Assembly: GCF_937123735.1 (NCBI RefSeq)
Contig: NZ_CAKZKL010000008.1
Location: 1 to 37,772, forward strand
Length of the DNA stretch: 37,772 nt
Source: an uncultured Lentibacter sp.
GTDB taxonomy: Bacteria; Pseudomonadota; Alphaproteobacteria; Rhodobacterales; Rhodobacteraceae
Reading direction: 5' to 3'
A model generated the notes under the pieces. The model made no database searches and was not told the origin of the DNA. It was given only the letters and a program-made list of their open reading frames with translations. The position numbers were made by a program, and so were the translations under genes. Positions 25,599 through 34,463 of the stretch are shown here, one piece after another; the stretch's first letter is position 1; the number at the start of each line of letters is the position of its first letter.

Positions 25599-26612
25599 AT
25601 GCGTGTTCTGGTGACAGGCGGCGCGGGCTACATCGGCTCGCATACATGCGTAGAGCTGTTGGCTGAGGGCCATGATATTTGCATTGTGGACAGCTTTTGC
25701 AATGCCTCGCCCGAGGTGATCAACCGCCTGGAAGAGATCACAGCTGTGCGCCCTGAGGTGCACCGGGTGGATGTGCGTGACAGGGCCAAAATGATGGCGG
25801 TTATGGCGCGTTACAAGCCGGAGGCGGTGATCCATTTTGCCGGCCTGAAGGCCGTGGGGGAATCCTCGCAAATCCCGCTGAACTATTACGATGTGAATGT
25901 GCAGGGCACGGTTGTCTTGCTTGAGGCCATGCAGGCGGTGGGCTGTCAGCATATCGTTTTCTCGTCTTCGGCCACGGTATACGGAACGCCGCACTATCTG
26001 CCCTATGACGAGGCGCACCCCTGCGCGCCCAGCAATGTCTATGGCCACACCAAGCATATGGCCGAGCAGGTTTTGAGCGACTGGCAAAGGGCCAATCCGG
26101 AGAGCGCGGTGGTTCTGTTGCGGTATTTCAACCCGGTCGGGGCGCACAGCTCTGGGCGCATCGGGGAAGACCCTGAAGGACCGCCCAACAACCTGATGCC
26201 GTTTGTGGCGCAGGTGGCTGTGGGGCAGCGGGAGAGACTGGCTGTTTTTGGCGATGACTACGACACGCCGGACGGCACAGGCGTGCGCGACTATATTCAT
26301 GTCACCGATTTGGCTTTGGCCCATCTCGGGGCCTTGGCACATGCCAAAAAAGGCAGCGGGACCGACACCTTCAACATCGGCACGGGCGCGGGCTATTCCG
26401 TGTTGGAGATGATCCACGCCTTTTCAAAGGCCTCTGGGCGCGAGATAGCCTATACGGTGGCCCCGCGCCGCGAGGGTGACCTGCCGTCATACTACGCCGA
26501 CCCGTCGAAGGCGCGCGCTGTTCTTGGCTGGGCGGCGCAGAGAGGCATCGCGGAGATTTGTGACAGCACATGGGCCTGGCAATCGCAAAACCCGACGGGC
26601 TACAAGCCCTAG
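25599..26612 (+). CDS. galE: UDP-glucose 4-epimerase
   Basis: GalE interconverts UDP-glucose and UDP-galactose, a supply step for surface polysaccharides. The protein is 337 residues, normal length. It has the NAD-binding VTGGAGYIGSH at residues 5-15, then VIHFAGLKAVGESSQIPLNYYDVN, the catalytic Ser in FSSSATVYG, and the Y-x-x-x-K pair in SNVYGHTKHMAEQ. RDYIHVTDLALAH follows in the substrate domain. The start at ATG 25599 gives the usual MRVLVTGG; an ATG at 25587 would add four residues. The polysaccharide export and glycosyltransferase genes lie 5 to 11 kb to the right. Confidence 0.95.
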   Translation: MRVLVTGGAGYIGSHTCVELLAEGHDICIVDSFCNASPEVINRLEEITAVRPEVHRVDVRDRAKMMAVMARYKPEAVIHFAGLKAVGESSQIPLNYYDVNVQGTVVLLEAMQAVGCQHIVFSSSATVYGTPHYLPYDEAHPCAPSNVYGHTKHMAEQVLSDWQRANPESAVVLLRYFNPVGAHSSGRIGEDPEGPPNNLMPFVAQVAVGQRERLAVFGDDYDTPDGTGVRDYIHVTDLALAHLGALAHAKKGSGTDTFNIGTGAGYSVLEMIHAFSKASGREIAYTVAPRREGDLPSYYADPSKARAVLGWAAQRGIAEICDSTWAWQSQNPTGYKP

Positions 26613-26631
26613 GCAGACCAAGCGTTAGACA

Positions 26632-26652
26632 CCCCCGCCCTTCAGGGCGGAA
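26632..26652 (+). terminator. Possible weak terminator after galE
   Basis: CCGCCCT (26635-26641) pairs with AGGGCGG (26644-26650) across a 2-base loop, between the convergent galE and metalloprotease genes. There is no T-run and the loop is tight, so its function is doubtful. Confidence 0.3.
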
Positions 26653-26679
26653 GTGGGCGTGCCCTCTCAGCGGTTCGGC

Positions 26680-28065
26680 TCAGTAGGAAAAAATGTCATT
26701 CACCAAGGATTGCGCATCGGCGACATCTTCGAAGGTGAGCGTGTTGCCCCCGCCAAAATCGAAGATCACATCTGCGCCGCTGTCGTCGGCATAGAGGTTG
26801 ATGAGCTGTTGGGCGCTCGTGGCACTGCCCCAAAAGGCCAGGTCGATCATGAGGGTGTCGTTTCCGCGGCCGAAATCTTTGATCTTGTCGTTGCCGCCAG
26901 CGCTGTCAAAGAAGAATGTATCTCCGCCGCGACCGCCTTTCAGCACATCATTGCCGGCACCGCCGAGCAGGTAATCGACACCGCCGCCGCCCACAAGCTT
27001 GTCGCGGCCTTCTTCCCCCCAGAGCTCATCGCGGCCGCCGTTGCCCTTGATCTTGTCGCGCCCCGCGCCGCCGTAGACGATATCATCCCCAGCTCCTGTC
27101 TTGATGATGTTGCGCGCATCATTGCCCATGATGTTATCGTCGCCACGGCCTGTCTGGACGTTTTCAATCACCACGCCGTTGGCAATGGTGAACCCCCCCG
27201 CGACGCCTTCAACAGACGAGATGTAGCCGCCACCGCCAATTTCGTATTCAAGCGTTGCGTCGCGCAGATCAACCGTGGCATCGCCTGCGCCGGTGAAGCG
27301 GATGAGATCTGTGCCGCCGGTGTCCCAGATGGATTCCCAATGGGTGCCTGACACATTGCTTCCGGGCAGCGTATAGGTGTCGTTTCCGCCGGCGTGGGTT
27401 GTATTGGCACCATAGAGATCTTGCAAAACCGCAATATCAAGCGCCATGGGTGTGGCTTCATAGCCCCAATTGAGGTTCCAGTCGCCGCTGTCGCCGGTTT
27501 CGTGGCCTGTGTTGTAGGTCATGGCGGTGTAAACGCCCTGATTGAGGTCATAGTCACCATAGTCCCCGAAATTTGAGCTGACGCCATTCATGATGCGCGT
27601 GCCGCCATCGGTATCATGCGGGTGGCCAAGGCCGAGGCCGTGCAGCAGCTCGTGCAAGATGGTTTGATAGCCGTCGCCACCTTGCTCCAGCATCCCACCG
27701 GCTGACCTGTCCCATGCCCCGCCGTTGAAGACGCCCGAGAGCGGGGTGGACACCCCGTTGGGCAGATAGAAGTAACCCAAGACATCGCCGTAGGCGGCGG
27801 CTTCATTTGTGTCGAGCACCACCACATATTCGGCCTGAGCCGCTGTGTTGGTTGTAAAGAAGCGCACATTGGCGACATCTTCTATGCTGCGAAAAACAGA
27901 ATTGAACTGTTGTTGCTCGTAAGCATTCCAGCCCTCTGAGGTGATATAGCTCAGGGTTTCGGTATATCCTGCGGGGGCAAAAAACACGTCAAAGATTGAG
28001 GTGGGCATGGCAACGCCCGTGTTGATTGAATCGGTCGGGCGGGCCAGGGAGGTGAGCGGCAACAT
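26680..28065 (-). CDS. Serralysin-type M10 metalloprotease with RTX repeats
   Basis: This is a 461-residue secreted zinc endopeptidase of the serralysin group. The zinc site HELLHGLGLGH is at residues 138-148, and the Met-turn is YTAMTYNTG near residue 185. The C-terminal half has a beta-roll of G-G-x-G-x-D nonapeptides (for example GGAGRDKIKGNGGRDELW) that bind calcium. It is followed by the final segment GNDTLMIDLAFWG to IFSY, which fits a type I secretion signal. No N-terminal signal peptide is present, as expected for type I export. The ATG at 28065 follows AAAAAGGAA. No type I transporter genes are in the window. Confidence 0.92.
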   Translation of the reverse strand: MLPLTSLARPTDSINTGVAMPTSIFDVFFAPAGYTETLSYITSEGWNAYEQQQFNSVFRSIEDVANVRFFTTNTAAQAEYVVVLDTNEAAAYGDVLGYFYLPNGVSTPLSGVFNGGAWDRSAGGMLEQGGDGYQTILHELLHGLGLGHPHDTDGGTRIMNGVSSNFGDYGDYDLNQGVYTAMTYNTGHETGDSGDWNLNWGYEATPMALDIAVLQDLYGANTTHAGGNDTYTLPGSNVSGTHWESIWDTGGTDLIRFTGAGDATVDLRDATLEYEIGGGGYISSVEGVAGGFTIANGVVIENVQTGRGDDNIMGNDARNIIKTGAGDDIVYGGAGRDKIKGNGGRDELWGEEGRDKLVGGGGVDYLLGGAGNDVLKGGRGGDTFFFDSAGGNDKIKDFGRGNDTLMIDLAFWGSATSAQQLINLYADDSGADVIFDFGGGNTLTFEDVADAQSLVNDIFSY

Positions 28066-28186
28066 GAAACGGGTTCCTTTTTACGGCAAAGAGGCAAACT
28101 GGATACTGCACAAAGGCTAGGCGGAAATGCGGCGCAGGTCGATACGTCTTGTGAAATTTGAAGGGATTTTCTGTTGGTTTATGAGG

Positions 28187-31100
28187 TCAGCCCATGGTGA
28201 TGTCGTCGCTGAGCGCCCAAAGATCGTGAAATCCGGCGAGGATGATCTTGTCGGAATTGCCAAAGTCAAACACCACACCGCGGTTTGTGACAGTGGCGAA
28301 GCTGCCAAGCAGCTCGGAGGTTGTGGTGGCGACGCCCCAGAGCAATTCGTCGATCACCAGGCTGTCGGCCCCTTTCCCGAAGCCGCGCAGCACATCGGTT
28401 GCATCGCCTTGGCGGAAAACAAACGTATCTGCGCCGCCACCGCCCTTGAGGGTGTCGTTTCCGCTGCCGCCATGCAGCTGGTCGGCCCCGCCACCGCCAA
28501 TGATCAGGTCGTCCCCGGCCTCGCCAAAGAGCAGATCATTGCCCTTGTTGCCGCGGGCCACATCATTGCCTGCGCCGGCGTGGAGCGTGTCATCGCCTTT
28601 CTGGCCGCGCAGCACATCGGCGTCCTCCTCGCCGGACAGGCTGTCATCAGCGCCACCCCCTCTTAAGGTGTCGCGGCCTGCGCCGCCCAGGAGCTCGTCT
28701 TGCCCGGCGTTGCCATAGAGCTGGTCGTTGCCCTCCCCACCCCAAAGCGTGTCATCTCCGACGTGGCCCCAGAGCGTGTCGTTGCCCAGATCTCCGGTGA
28801 GATAATCCTCGCCGTCCTCTCCGGCGAGCTGATCGTGGTCGGCCCCGCCGGCGAGGCTGTCGTTGCCGGTGCCGCCTGTGAGGGCGTCGGCACCATTGCC
28901 GCCCGAGAGGCTGTCGGCCCCGGCCCCGCCTGTCAGCATATCGTCACCATCTTCTCCGAACAGCGTGTCATGGCCCTCTTCGCCGTGCAGGCTGTCATGG
29001 CCGGTGCCGCCGGAGAGGATGTCGCTGCCATCACCGCCCCAGAGCCTGTCTTGCCCGTCATTTCCCCAAAGGCTGTCATCGCCGGTGCCGCCAGTGAGGG
29101 TGTCGTGATCGGCCCCGCCGGCGAGGGAGTCACTGTCTGCGCCGCCATCCAGCGCGTCATTTCCGGTGTCGCCAAGCAGCGTATCGCGGCCCAGCCCACC
29201 GGTGAGGCTGTCATGGCCGGTGCCGCCCTCGAGCAGGTTCTGGCCGGATATGACCGTGAGGATGTCATCACCTGCCTCGCCAAACAGCCGGTCATCGCCA
29301 ATGCCGCCTTGCAGGCTGTCGTTGCCCGCGCCGCCTGTGAGGCTGTCGTTGTCTGCACCGCCATCCAGCGTGTCATTGCCAGTTTCGCCCGTGAGGGTGT
29401 CGTTGCCCGCCCCGCCCAGCAGCCTGTCGTCTCCGGCATCTCCGCGCAGCAGGTCTGCGCCCGTTTCGCCAGACAGCAGATCGTTGTCGGCGCCGCCCAG
29501 CAGGGTGTCATCGCCAAAACCGCCTTCCAAGGTGTCGTTGCCGGCTTCGCCAAAGAGGCTGTCATCGCCTGCACCGCCTTGAAGGCGGTCGTTGCCCGTG
29601 CCGCCATAGAGCGTGTCGTTTTCGCCATTGCCAAAGAGCAGGTCATCACCGCCCTCACCGAAGATGATATCTGTGTAGTCGCGGCCGTCGATCCGCTCTC
29701 CGATGTTGGAGCCATAGGTTTCCAGTGTGGTTGTTGCGCGGATGTCCTCGAGGGTCATTGTGATGTCTTCAAAGTGGAACACCTCAATGCTTTCAAAGAT
29801 ATCAGTGCCATCAGAGGAGTTGATTTCGAGGCGGTCATCGGAGAGAAACCGCAGGGTGGCTGTGTCAAAGCGTCCGTGCAGGAAGGCATGATCGGTGCCG
29901 CTGCCACCGTTGAGGCTGTCGCTGCCGGCGCCGCCTGTCAGGGTGTCATCGCCCGCCCCGCCAAGCAGGGTGTCTGTGCCCCAATCTCCCAGCAGAAGAT
30001 CTGCGCCGGAGGTGCCGGTAAGGTGTTGTTGTGGCATGGTGAAGCTGCGGTTTATGTCCAGCACGATCGCGTTGAGAAGGGCTGCGTGGGTGAGGGGCTC
30101 TGTGGCTCTGATTGTCAGGGTTTCGGTGCGCCATGTCAGAGTGGCTGTGCGGTCTGACAGGGCGATGTTCAGCGCGGTGGGGTCATAGAGAAAGGGCCAG
30201 CTGGAGAGGTCGATCCTGTCTTCTGCGGGGTTGAAATCCTCGATCAGATCGCCCGCACCGCCCGCCGTGATGATAAAGAGGTCTGCGCCGTTGCCCCCTA
30301 TGAGGGTATCGGCGCCGGCCCCTCCGAGCAGCAGATCGTCTCCGTTCTGGCCGCGCAGCACATCGTTGCCGTCACCTCCGGCCAGAATATCATTGGCCTG
30401 CGTGCCGGTGAGCGTGTCGGCGGCGGCGGTGCCCCGTTGCGAGCTTCCGGGGGTGCCAAGCGGCGCGCTGAGCAGGGTGATGCCGTCACCCGCGCCGGTG
30501 GAAACGAAGATTTGCAGCTGGTTGCCCGCAAGGTGCAGGGCCAGATCGGTGACGCCCAGCAGGGGGGCTTCGGCGGTTCCTGCGAAGGCGGCGCGGTGGA
30601 CAAGCTGCCCGTCGGGTGACAGCTGAAATAGGCTCACCCCGCCATCGCCACCCGCAGCGGCGACATAGACCTGGCCCTGCACTTCCAAGGTATCCAGCGC
30701 CACAACCTTGCCAAAGCGGCTGTCTTGGGTGTCAAGGATGTGATCAACCGGTGTGAGCGCGCCGTTCTGGCCGAGGGCAAACACCGAAAGCGCACCGGCG
30801 CTGCCAAGTTCGGGGGCGGAGGCGACAATGACAAAGCCCGTGCCTTGCAGCTCGACCAGATGGATGTCTGTCGGGCACATGAGGCCGAGGCCCGCAGCGG
30901 CGCTGAAACTGGATTGGAGCTCAGAGGTTGCGCCCGAAAGGGCAAAAAGGCTGACACCGGCCTCGCTGGCGCTTCCGGTCACCAGGTAGTCAGTGCCAAA
31001 GAGGGTGCCAACGGCCAGGGCCGAGAGGCTGGCAAGGTGGCTCTGGGCTGTGTCCTGAAGGGTGAGCGGCGCGCTGGCCAGGCTGCTGCCACCCCACTGG

Positions 31101-31531
31101 GCGAGTGTCACGGATGCGGCGCCCAGCTCGGCGCTGACAAGGCTTTCGCCGGTTTGGGCAAACCAGTTTACCGGCCCAAAGGGCAAGCCCTGCAAAGTGC
31201 CGGCGAAGGCCAGCGCGCCATCGGGTTGAAGGCTGAGCAGCTCTGCGCCGGTGGCCTGCTGTTGCCCGGTAAGCAAGAGCTGTGCAGCCCCTGTGCTGAT
31301 GCTGGTGATCGGGCGGCCTGTGCCTGCGGCCACCTGTGCAGACATCAGGTAGAGGTCCGACAGGTTCGGGGTTGCGTTGTCCAGAGCAAAGCTGGCCAGC
31401 CCGCCTTCCTGACCGGAGGCGGACAGAAGGTAGCTGGCGCTGCCAATGGTTGTGACAGCCAGCGCGGAAATGCCCCGATCAAAGGCTTCTTCACCGGTTC
31501 GAATATACCCTGCAAAGCTCAGAATTGGCAT
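28187..31531 (-). CDS. Large RTX calcium-binding protein with N-terminal propeller-like region
   Basis: The protein is 1114 residues. Residues 1 to about 370 hold repeated strands such as [19 protein letters not shown] and [21 protein letters not shown], which look like a beta-propeller. A first short RTX block follows ([18 protein letters not shown]), then a spacer with a second short block. From about residue 600 there is a long array of more than 40 G-G-x-G-x-D-x-L-x nonapeptides. The last 60 residues ([20 protein letters not shown] and beyond) parallel the end of the metalloprotease at 26680, so both may use the same type I exporter. ATG 31531 is preferred over TTG 31534, with GGAG upstream. 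Adhesin or enzyme function cannot be told. Confidence 0.9.
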   Translation of the reverse strand: MPILSFAGYIRTGEEAFDRGISALAVTTIGSASYLLSASGQEGGLASFALDNATPNLSDLYLMSAQVAAGTGRPITSISTGAAQLLLTGQQQATGAELLSLQPDGALAFAGTLQGLPFGPVNWFAQTGESLVSAELGAASVTLAQWGGSSLASAPLTLQDTAQSHLASLSALAVGTLFGTDYLVTGSASEAGVSLFALSGATSELQSSFSAAAGLGLMCPTDIHLVELQGTGFVIVASAPELGSAGALSVFALGQNGALTPVDHILDTQDSRFGKVVALDTLEVQGQVYVAAAGGDGGVSLFQLSPDGQLVHRAAFAGTAEAPLLGVTDLALHLAGNQLQIFVSTGAGDGITLLSAPLGTPGSSQRGTAAADTLTGTQANDILAGGDGNDVLRGQNGDDLLLGGAGADTLIGGNGADLFIITAGGAGDLIEDFNPAEDRIDLSSWPFLYDPTALNIALSDRTATLTWRTETLTIRATEPLTHAALLNAIVLDINRSFTMPQQHLTGTSGADLLLGDWGTDTLLGGAGDDTLTGGAGSDSLNGGSGTDHAFLHGRFDTATLRFLSDDRLEINSSDGTDIFESIEVFHFEDITMTLEDIRATTTLETYGSNIGERIDGRDYTDIIFGEGGDDLLFGNGENDTLYGGTGNDRLQGGAGDDSLFGEAGNDTLEGGFGDDTLLGGADNDLLSGETGADLLRGDAGDDRLLGGAGNDTLTGETGNDTLDGGADNDSLTGGAGNDSLQGGIGDDRLFGEAGDDILTVISGQNLLEGGTGHDSLTGGLGRDTLLGDTGNDALDGGADSDSLAGGADHDTLTGGTGDDSLWGNDGQDRLWGGDGSDILSGGTGHDSLHGEEGHDTLFGEDGDDMLTGGAGADSLSGGNGADALTGGTGNDSLAGGADHDQLAGEDGEDYLTGDLGNDTLWGHVGDDTLWGGEGNDQLYGNAGQDELLGGAGRDTLRGGGADDSLSGEEDADVLRGQKGDDTLHAGAGNDVARGNKGNDLLFGEAGDDLIIGGGGADQLHGGSGNDTLKGGGGADTFVFRQGDATDVLRGFGKGADSLVIDELLWGVATTTSELLGSFATVTNRGVVFDFGNSDKIILAGFHDLWALSDDITMG
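28250..29720 (-). repeat. DNA-level 27-bp repeat array encoding the main RTX block
   Basis: The nonapeptide repeats create a 27-base periodicity with imperfect units over more than 1 kb. One register is interrupted at [20 protein letters not shown], and the pattern resumes straight after. The array is prone to copy-number change and to assembly collapse. Boundaries are approximate. Confidence 0.8.
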
Positions 31532-31653
31532 CAAGGCTGCTCCAAGAAACTGGAAGCAGGGGTAGGATGTCAGAGGGGGGTTTCTTCGGGCCGGATTCTG
31601 GCGGGAAGGCGGCTTATAAAGCGGGTTTGAAGCGAGTTTGACGCGAAGTTTAT

Positions 31654-32307
31654 TTAGCCGTTGAGCTTCAGGTGGAGGGCAATGGCCTCGTCGATATCTT
31701 CAAAATAGGTCAGTTGACCGTTGTGCATCAACAGGCCGTTTTCACAAAAGGAGCGCACCACCTTCATCTGGTGGCTGACCATAATGGCCCCGGCATTCTG
31801 GACGCGCTGGCGAAAGACCGTGCGGCTTTTGCGGGTGAAGCGGGCGTCTCCGACGGCGGTTGTTTCGTCAATCAGGTAAGTGTCAAAGGGAATGCCCATG
31901 GAGAGCCCGAAGCCAAGCCGGGCTTTCATGCCTGAACTGTAGGTGCGTACGGGGCTGAAGAAATGTTCGCCCAGCTCGGAAAAGTTGCGCACAAAGCCTT
32001 CGAGCGTTTGGGTGTCGACCCCATAGACGCGCGCCACGAAGCGCACGTTTTGCTGGCCGGTCATTTCGCGGTTGAGCGAGCCGCCAAAGCCGACAGGCCA
32101 TGACATGCTGCCATCTGTGGTGACCCGGCCGCTGTCGGCGGGGATGGCGCCGGAAATGATGTTGAGCAGGGTGGATTTGCCCGCTCCGTTGCGGCCCAGA
32201 AGCGCAAGCGCCTTGCCGGTGGGAATTTCCATGTTGAGATTTTGGAAAATGAACTGGCGTTTGTGGCCGACGATATAGCTTTTGGTCAGGTTTTCGAGGC
32301 GGATCAT
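31654..32307 (-). CDS. kpsT: Polysaccharide ABC exporter, ATP-binding protein (KpsT-like)
   Basis: This is the 217-residue ATPase of a capsule-type ABC-2 exporter. It has Walker [12 protein letters not shown] (residues 36-46), [17 protein letters not shown] in the KpsT-specific region, the ABC signature [14 protein letters not shown], Walker [12 protein letters not shown], and the switch His in [11 protein letters not shown]. KpsT powers KpsM to move a lipid-linked polysaccharide across the inner membrane. It follows kpsE by five bases on the minus strand; the permease kpsM is divergent. The RTX gene begins 122 bases downstream in the same direction. Confidence 0.93.
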   Translation of the reverse strand: MIRLENLTKSYIVGHKRQFIFQNLNMEIPTGKALALLGRNGAGKSTLLNIISGAIPADSGRVTTDGSMSWPVGFGGSLNREMTGQQNVRFVARVYGVDTQTLEGFVRNFSELGEHFFSPVRTYSSGMKARLGFGLSMGIPFDTYLIDETTAVGDARFTRKSRTVFRQRVQNAGAIMVSHQMKVVRSFCENGLLMHNGQLTYFEDIDEAIALHLKLNG

Positions 32308-32312
32308 CGGCG

Positions 32313-33437
32313 TTACCGGCTGTCGCGGATCGAATAGTAGATCAACACAAGGATCGTCCAGCCCATCGTAATAAAGAGGGCGACGAGGCCCAGAAGCGTA
32401 AGGCGCTGCGGGTATTGAGCCGATTGGGGGAATGTGGGCTCAAGGTGGGCGGCAAGATAGCTGCTTTGGCGCGAGGCGTCTGCGCGCGCCACATCGAGCG
32501 CCGCGAGCGCCGCGCGATAGCTTTGTTCGGCATATTCCCGGTTGACGACGAGGCCCTCATATTCGGCCAGAAGCGTTGGGTAGTCATCGCCGATCACATC
32601 GGTGTTGCCGGAAATGACATTGGCCTTTTCGGCCTCTATGCGGGCGCGGATGACATTGATCAGATTGGTCGACTGCACAACCCGTGGGTCACTTCCGGAG
32701 GTGTTTATGGCCAGCAGGTCAGCTTCCACGAGGGCTTCGGCGAGCTGTTGTTGGAGCGTGTTGACAACGCCGAGCCGCCCTTGCAGGTCGGCTTCCAGAT
32801 CGACGATCTTGTTCTTGGTGCGAAAGAGGATCAGATCTTCGCGGGATTTGCGCAACCGTTCAACTGCGAGGGTGAGGTCTTCCTGGGCGTATTTGATTTT
32901 GTCTTGGCGCGCTGTGGCATTGAGCTTGTTGATCAGCTCCTGGCAATTGCGCAGCACGCTTTGAGCGATCGCCTGTGCGGTGTCTGCATCAAAGGCGAGG
33001 ATCTGCACTTCGATCAGCCCGGCGGCCCTGTCATAGGCGATGCGGGCGATCTTGCTCCAGAAAGCCACCTTTTCCTCGAGGTTGGCATCTTCGGGCAGGC
33101 TGAAGAGAGGGTTGTGGGCATGATTTTGAGCGTAATGGGCGACAAGATCAATTTCCGTGTCGATCGCTTCGACAATATTTTGATTTTGCAGATATTCAAA
33201 CAGGATGTCGGTATCGGACTGGGTGGAGCCGCCGGTGATCTGGGAGGCAATGCCAAAAATATCAGCGGCGCTGCTGCCGCCTTCCTTGCGCACGGTAAAG
33301 CCGACGGTGGAGGCGTATTGGTCATCTGCACGCATCCAGAGATACCAGCCGCTCAGCAAAATGGGCAACAGAACAAGGGCCAGAAAGCTGAGCAACAGCC
33401 CCCAGTGGCGCGGCTTCATCTGGGCCGCCTCGGCCAT
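32313..33437 (-). CDS. kpsE: Capsule polysaccharide export inner membrane protein (KpsE/PCP-2 like), N-terminus probably shortened by a frameshift
   Basis: KpsE links the inner membrane exporter with the outer membrane channel. The readable protein is 374 residues. A membrane helix (WGLLLSFLALVLLPILLSGWYLWM) near residue 15 is followed by a large periplasmic region with coiled-coil stretches around KYAQEDLTLAVERLRKSREDL. A C-terminal helix (LTLLGLVALFITMGWTILVLIYYSI) ends the protein. Upstream of ATG 33437 the same frame stays open and reads a Thr/Ala/Pro-rich lead of the kind seen in relatives, but it contains no start codon. An ATG at 33535 is out of register by one base, and one extra base in the C6A6 tract would join them. 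ATG 33437 still gives a protein with its helix intact, so function may remain. Confidence 0.88.
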   Translation of the reverse strand: MAEAAQMKPRHWGLLLSFLALVLLPILLSGWYLWMRADDQYASTVGFTVRKEGGSSAADIFGIASQITGGSTQSDTDILFEYLQNQNIVEAIDTEIDLVAHYAQNHAHNPLFSLPEDANLEEKVAFWSKIARIAYDRAAGLIEVQILAFDADTAQAIAQSVLRNCQELINKLNATARQDKIKYAQEDLTLAVERLRKSREDLILFRTKNKIVDLEADLQGRLGVVNTLQQQLAEALVEADLLAINTSGSDPRVVQSTNLINVIRARIEAEKANVISGNTDVIGDDYPTLLAEYEGLVVNREYAEQSYRAALAALDVARADASRQSSYLAAHLEPTFPQSAQYPQRLTLLGLVALFITMGWTILVLIYYSIRDSR

Positions 33438-33535
33438 GGGGGGCGCTGTGCCGGTCGTTTCCGTGGTGTCGCCCGCGGTGTGGCCCGCAGTGGCCTTGGC
33501 ATTTTTTGGGGGGTATCGTTGCTGCTCTGAGACAT
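33438..33535 (-). other. Out-of-frame 5' part of kpsE with a C6A6 homopolymer
   Basis: From ATG 33535 the frame reads MSQSSNDTPQKMPR and soon ends after a non-conserved Arg/Pro-rich run. With one more C or A in the tract at 33502-33513 (minus strand CCCCCCAAAAAA), it would read MSQSSNDTPPKNAK and continue through TAGHTAGDTTETTG into kpsE. The tract and the frame offset are seen directly; that the join is the ancestral state is inferred. Confidence 0.65.
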
Positions 33536-33590
33536 GAGGTGTCTTTCTTTTGCCATCCGGACCAGTCGGTTTGATCTTTCGGCAACAAAA

Positions 33591-33612
33591 TTACATAGAT
33601 AACGCGTTACAT
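33591..33612. promoter_or_regulatory. Possible operator between divergent kpsE and kpsM
   Basis: TAACGCGTTA (33600-33609) is a perfect 10-base palindrome, and TTACAT occurs twice, 16 bases apart (33591 and 33607). The site lies in the 100-base AT-richer gap between the two divergent starts. This is a common place for a shared operator, but no known regulator motif was matched. Confidence 0.35.
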
Positions 33613-33635
33613 GCTAGGGTTATGGAGTGTTCGGC

Positions 33636-34463
33636 GTGAATATGCCAGATGGTAATGAAGAAACGCTGCCGCAGCGGCGCAAGCTGGATACAAGCCTCTG
33701 GCGCGAGCGGCTGCGGGTGTTGTTCGCCCTCGTATTGCGTGAAATGTCCATGCTCTATGGCCGAAACCCGGGGGGGTATATCTGGGCCATCATCGAACCT
33801 TTGGGCATGATCATTATCTTGTCGATTGCTTTTTCGCTGGTGTTGCGCAGCCCGTCTTTGGGCACGAGTTTCTTGCTGTTTTATGCCACCGGGATGCTGC
33901 CATTTCTGATGTTTCAGACCATTTCCCGGGTGATCGGGAATGCGCTCGGCTTTTCCAAGGCCTTGCTGCAATATCCTTCGGTGCTCTGGATTGACGCCAT
34001 TTTTGCGCGCGCGTGCCTGCATGTGCTGACAGAGCTTCTGGTCACGACTGTGGTTTTGGGCGGCATTATGATTTTTGTGGAAAGCAGCCAGCAGATACAC
34101 CTTCAGCATATGCTTGTGGCCATGGTGGGCATGGTCCTTCTGGGCCTGGGCATGGGGCTGATCAACGCGATCCTGTTCAGTCTTTGGCCAATCTGGCGCA
34201 GCATTTGGGGTATTGTAACGCGCCCGTTGTTGCTGGCCTCGGGGGTGCTGTATATTTGCGAGGATATGCCACGCGCGGCGCAGGATGTTCTTTAGTACAA
34301 CCCATTGATCCACCTCACCACCCTGTTTCGGCAGGGCGTCTATCCGACATATAGCCCGCAGTTTGTTTCGCTGGCCTATGTCTACGGGATCGGGATCGTG
34401 CTTACGGCTTTCGGCCTGTTGCTTTTGCGGCGCTTTCATTTGCGGGTGCTTGAGGCAAAATAA
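33636..34463 (+). pseudogene. kpsM: Polysaccharide ABC exporter permease (KpsM-like) interrupted by an in-frame TAG
   Basis: KpsM forms the membrane channel for polysaccharide export. The frame opens near 33636 (GTG with GGAG eight bases upstream; ATG 33642 is an alternative). It reads LREMSMLYGRNPGGYIWAIIEPLGMIIIL and the other ABC-2 permease helices up to CEDMPRAAQDVL. A TAG then stands at 34293-34295. The same frame continues without a shift as YNPLIHLTTLFRQGVYPT, then a last helix (IGIVLTAFGLLLL) and RRFHLRVLEAK, and stops at TAA 34463. This tail is what KpsM relatives have, with Trp usual just before YNPL, so TGG to TAG is the simplest lesion. The truncated product lacks the last helix and is probably inactive unless the stop is read through or is an error. 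Confidence 0.85.

Noticed and set aside
28250..29720. Regular 27-base repeats, CRISPR-like at first sight
   Set aside because: The units are contiguous, imperfect and in frame with G-G-x-G-x-D nonapeptides, with no unique spacers.
28700..30157. Long open frame (485 codons) antisense to the RTX gene
   Set aside because: Its Val/Ala/Gly-rich repeats are the complement of the RTX nonapeptide codons. Regular GC-rich repeats keep the opposite strand free of stops. It has no domain or ribosome binding site support.
33322..33588. Frame starting MLPKDQTDW upstream of kpsE
   Set aside because: It is in neither the kpsE frame nor the MSQSSNDT frame, and its downstream part is a shadow of kpsE.
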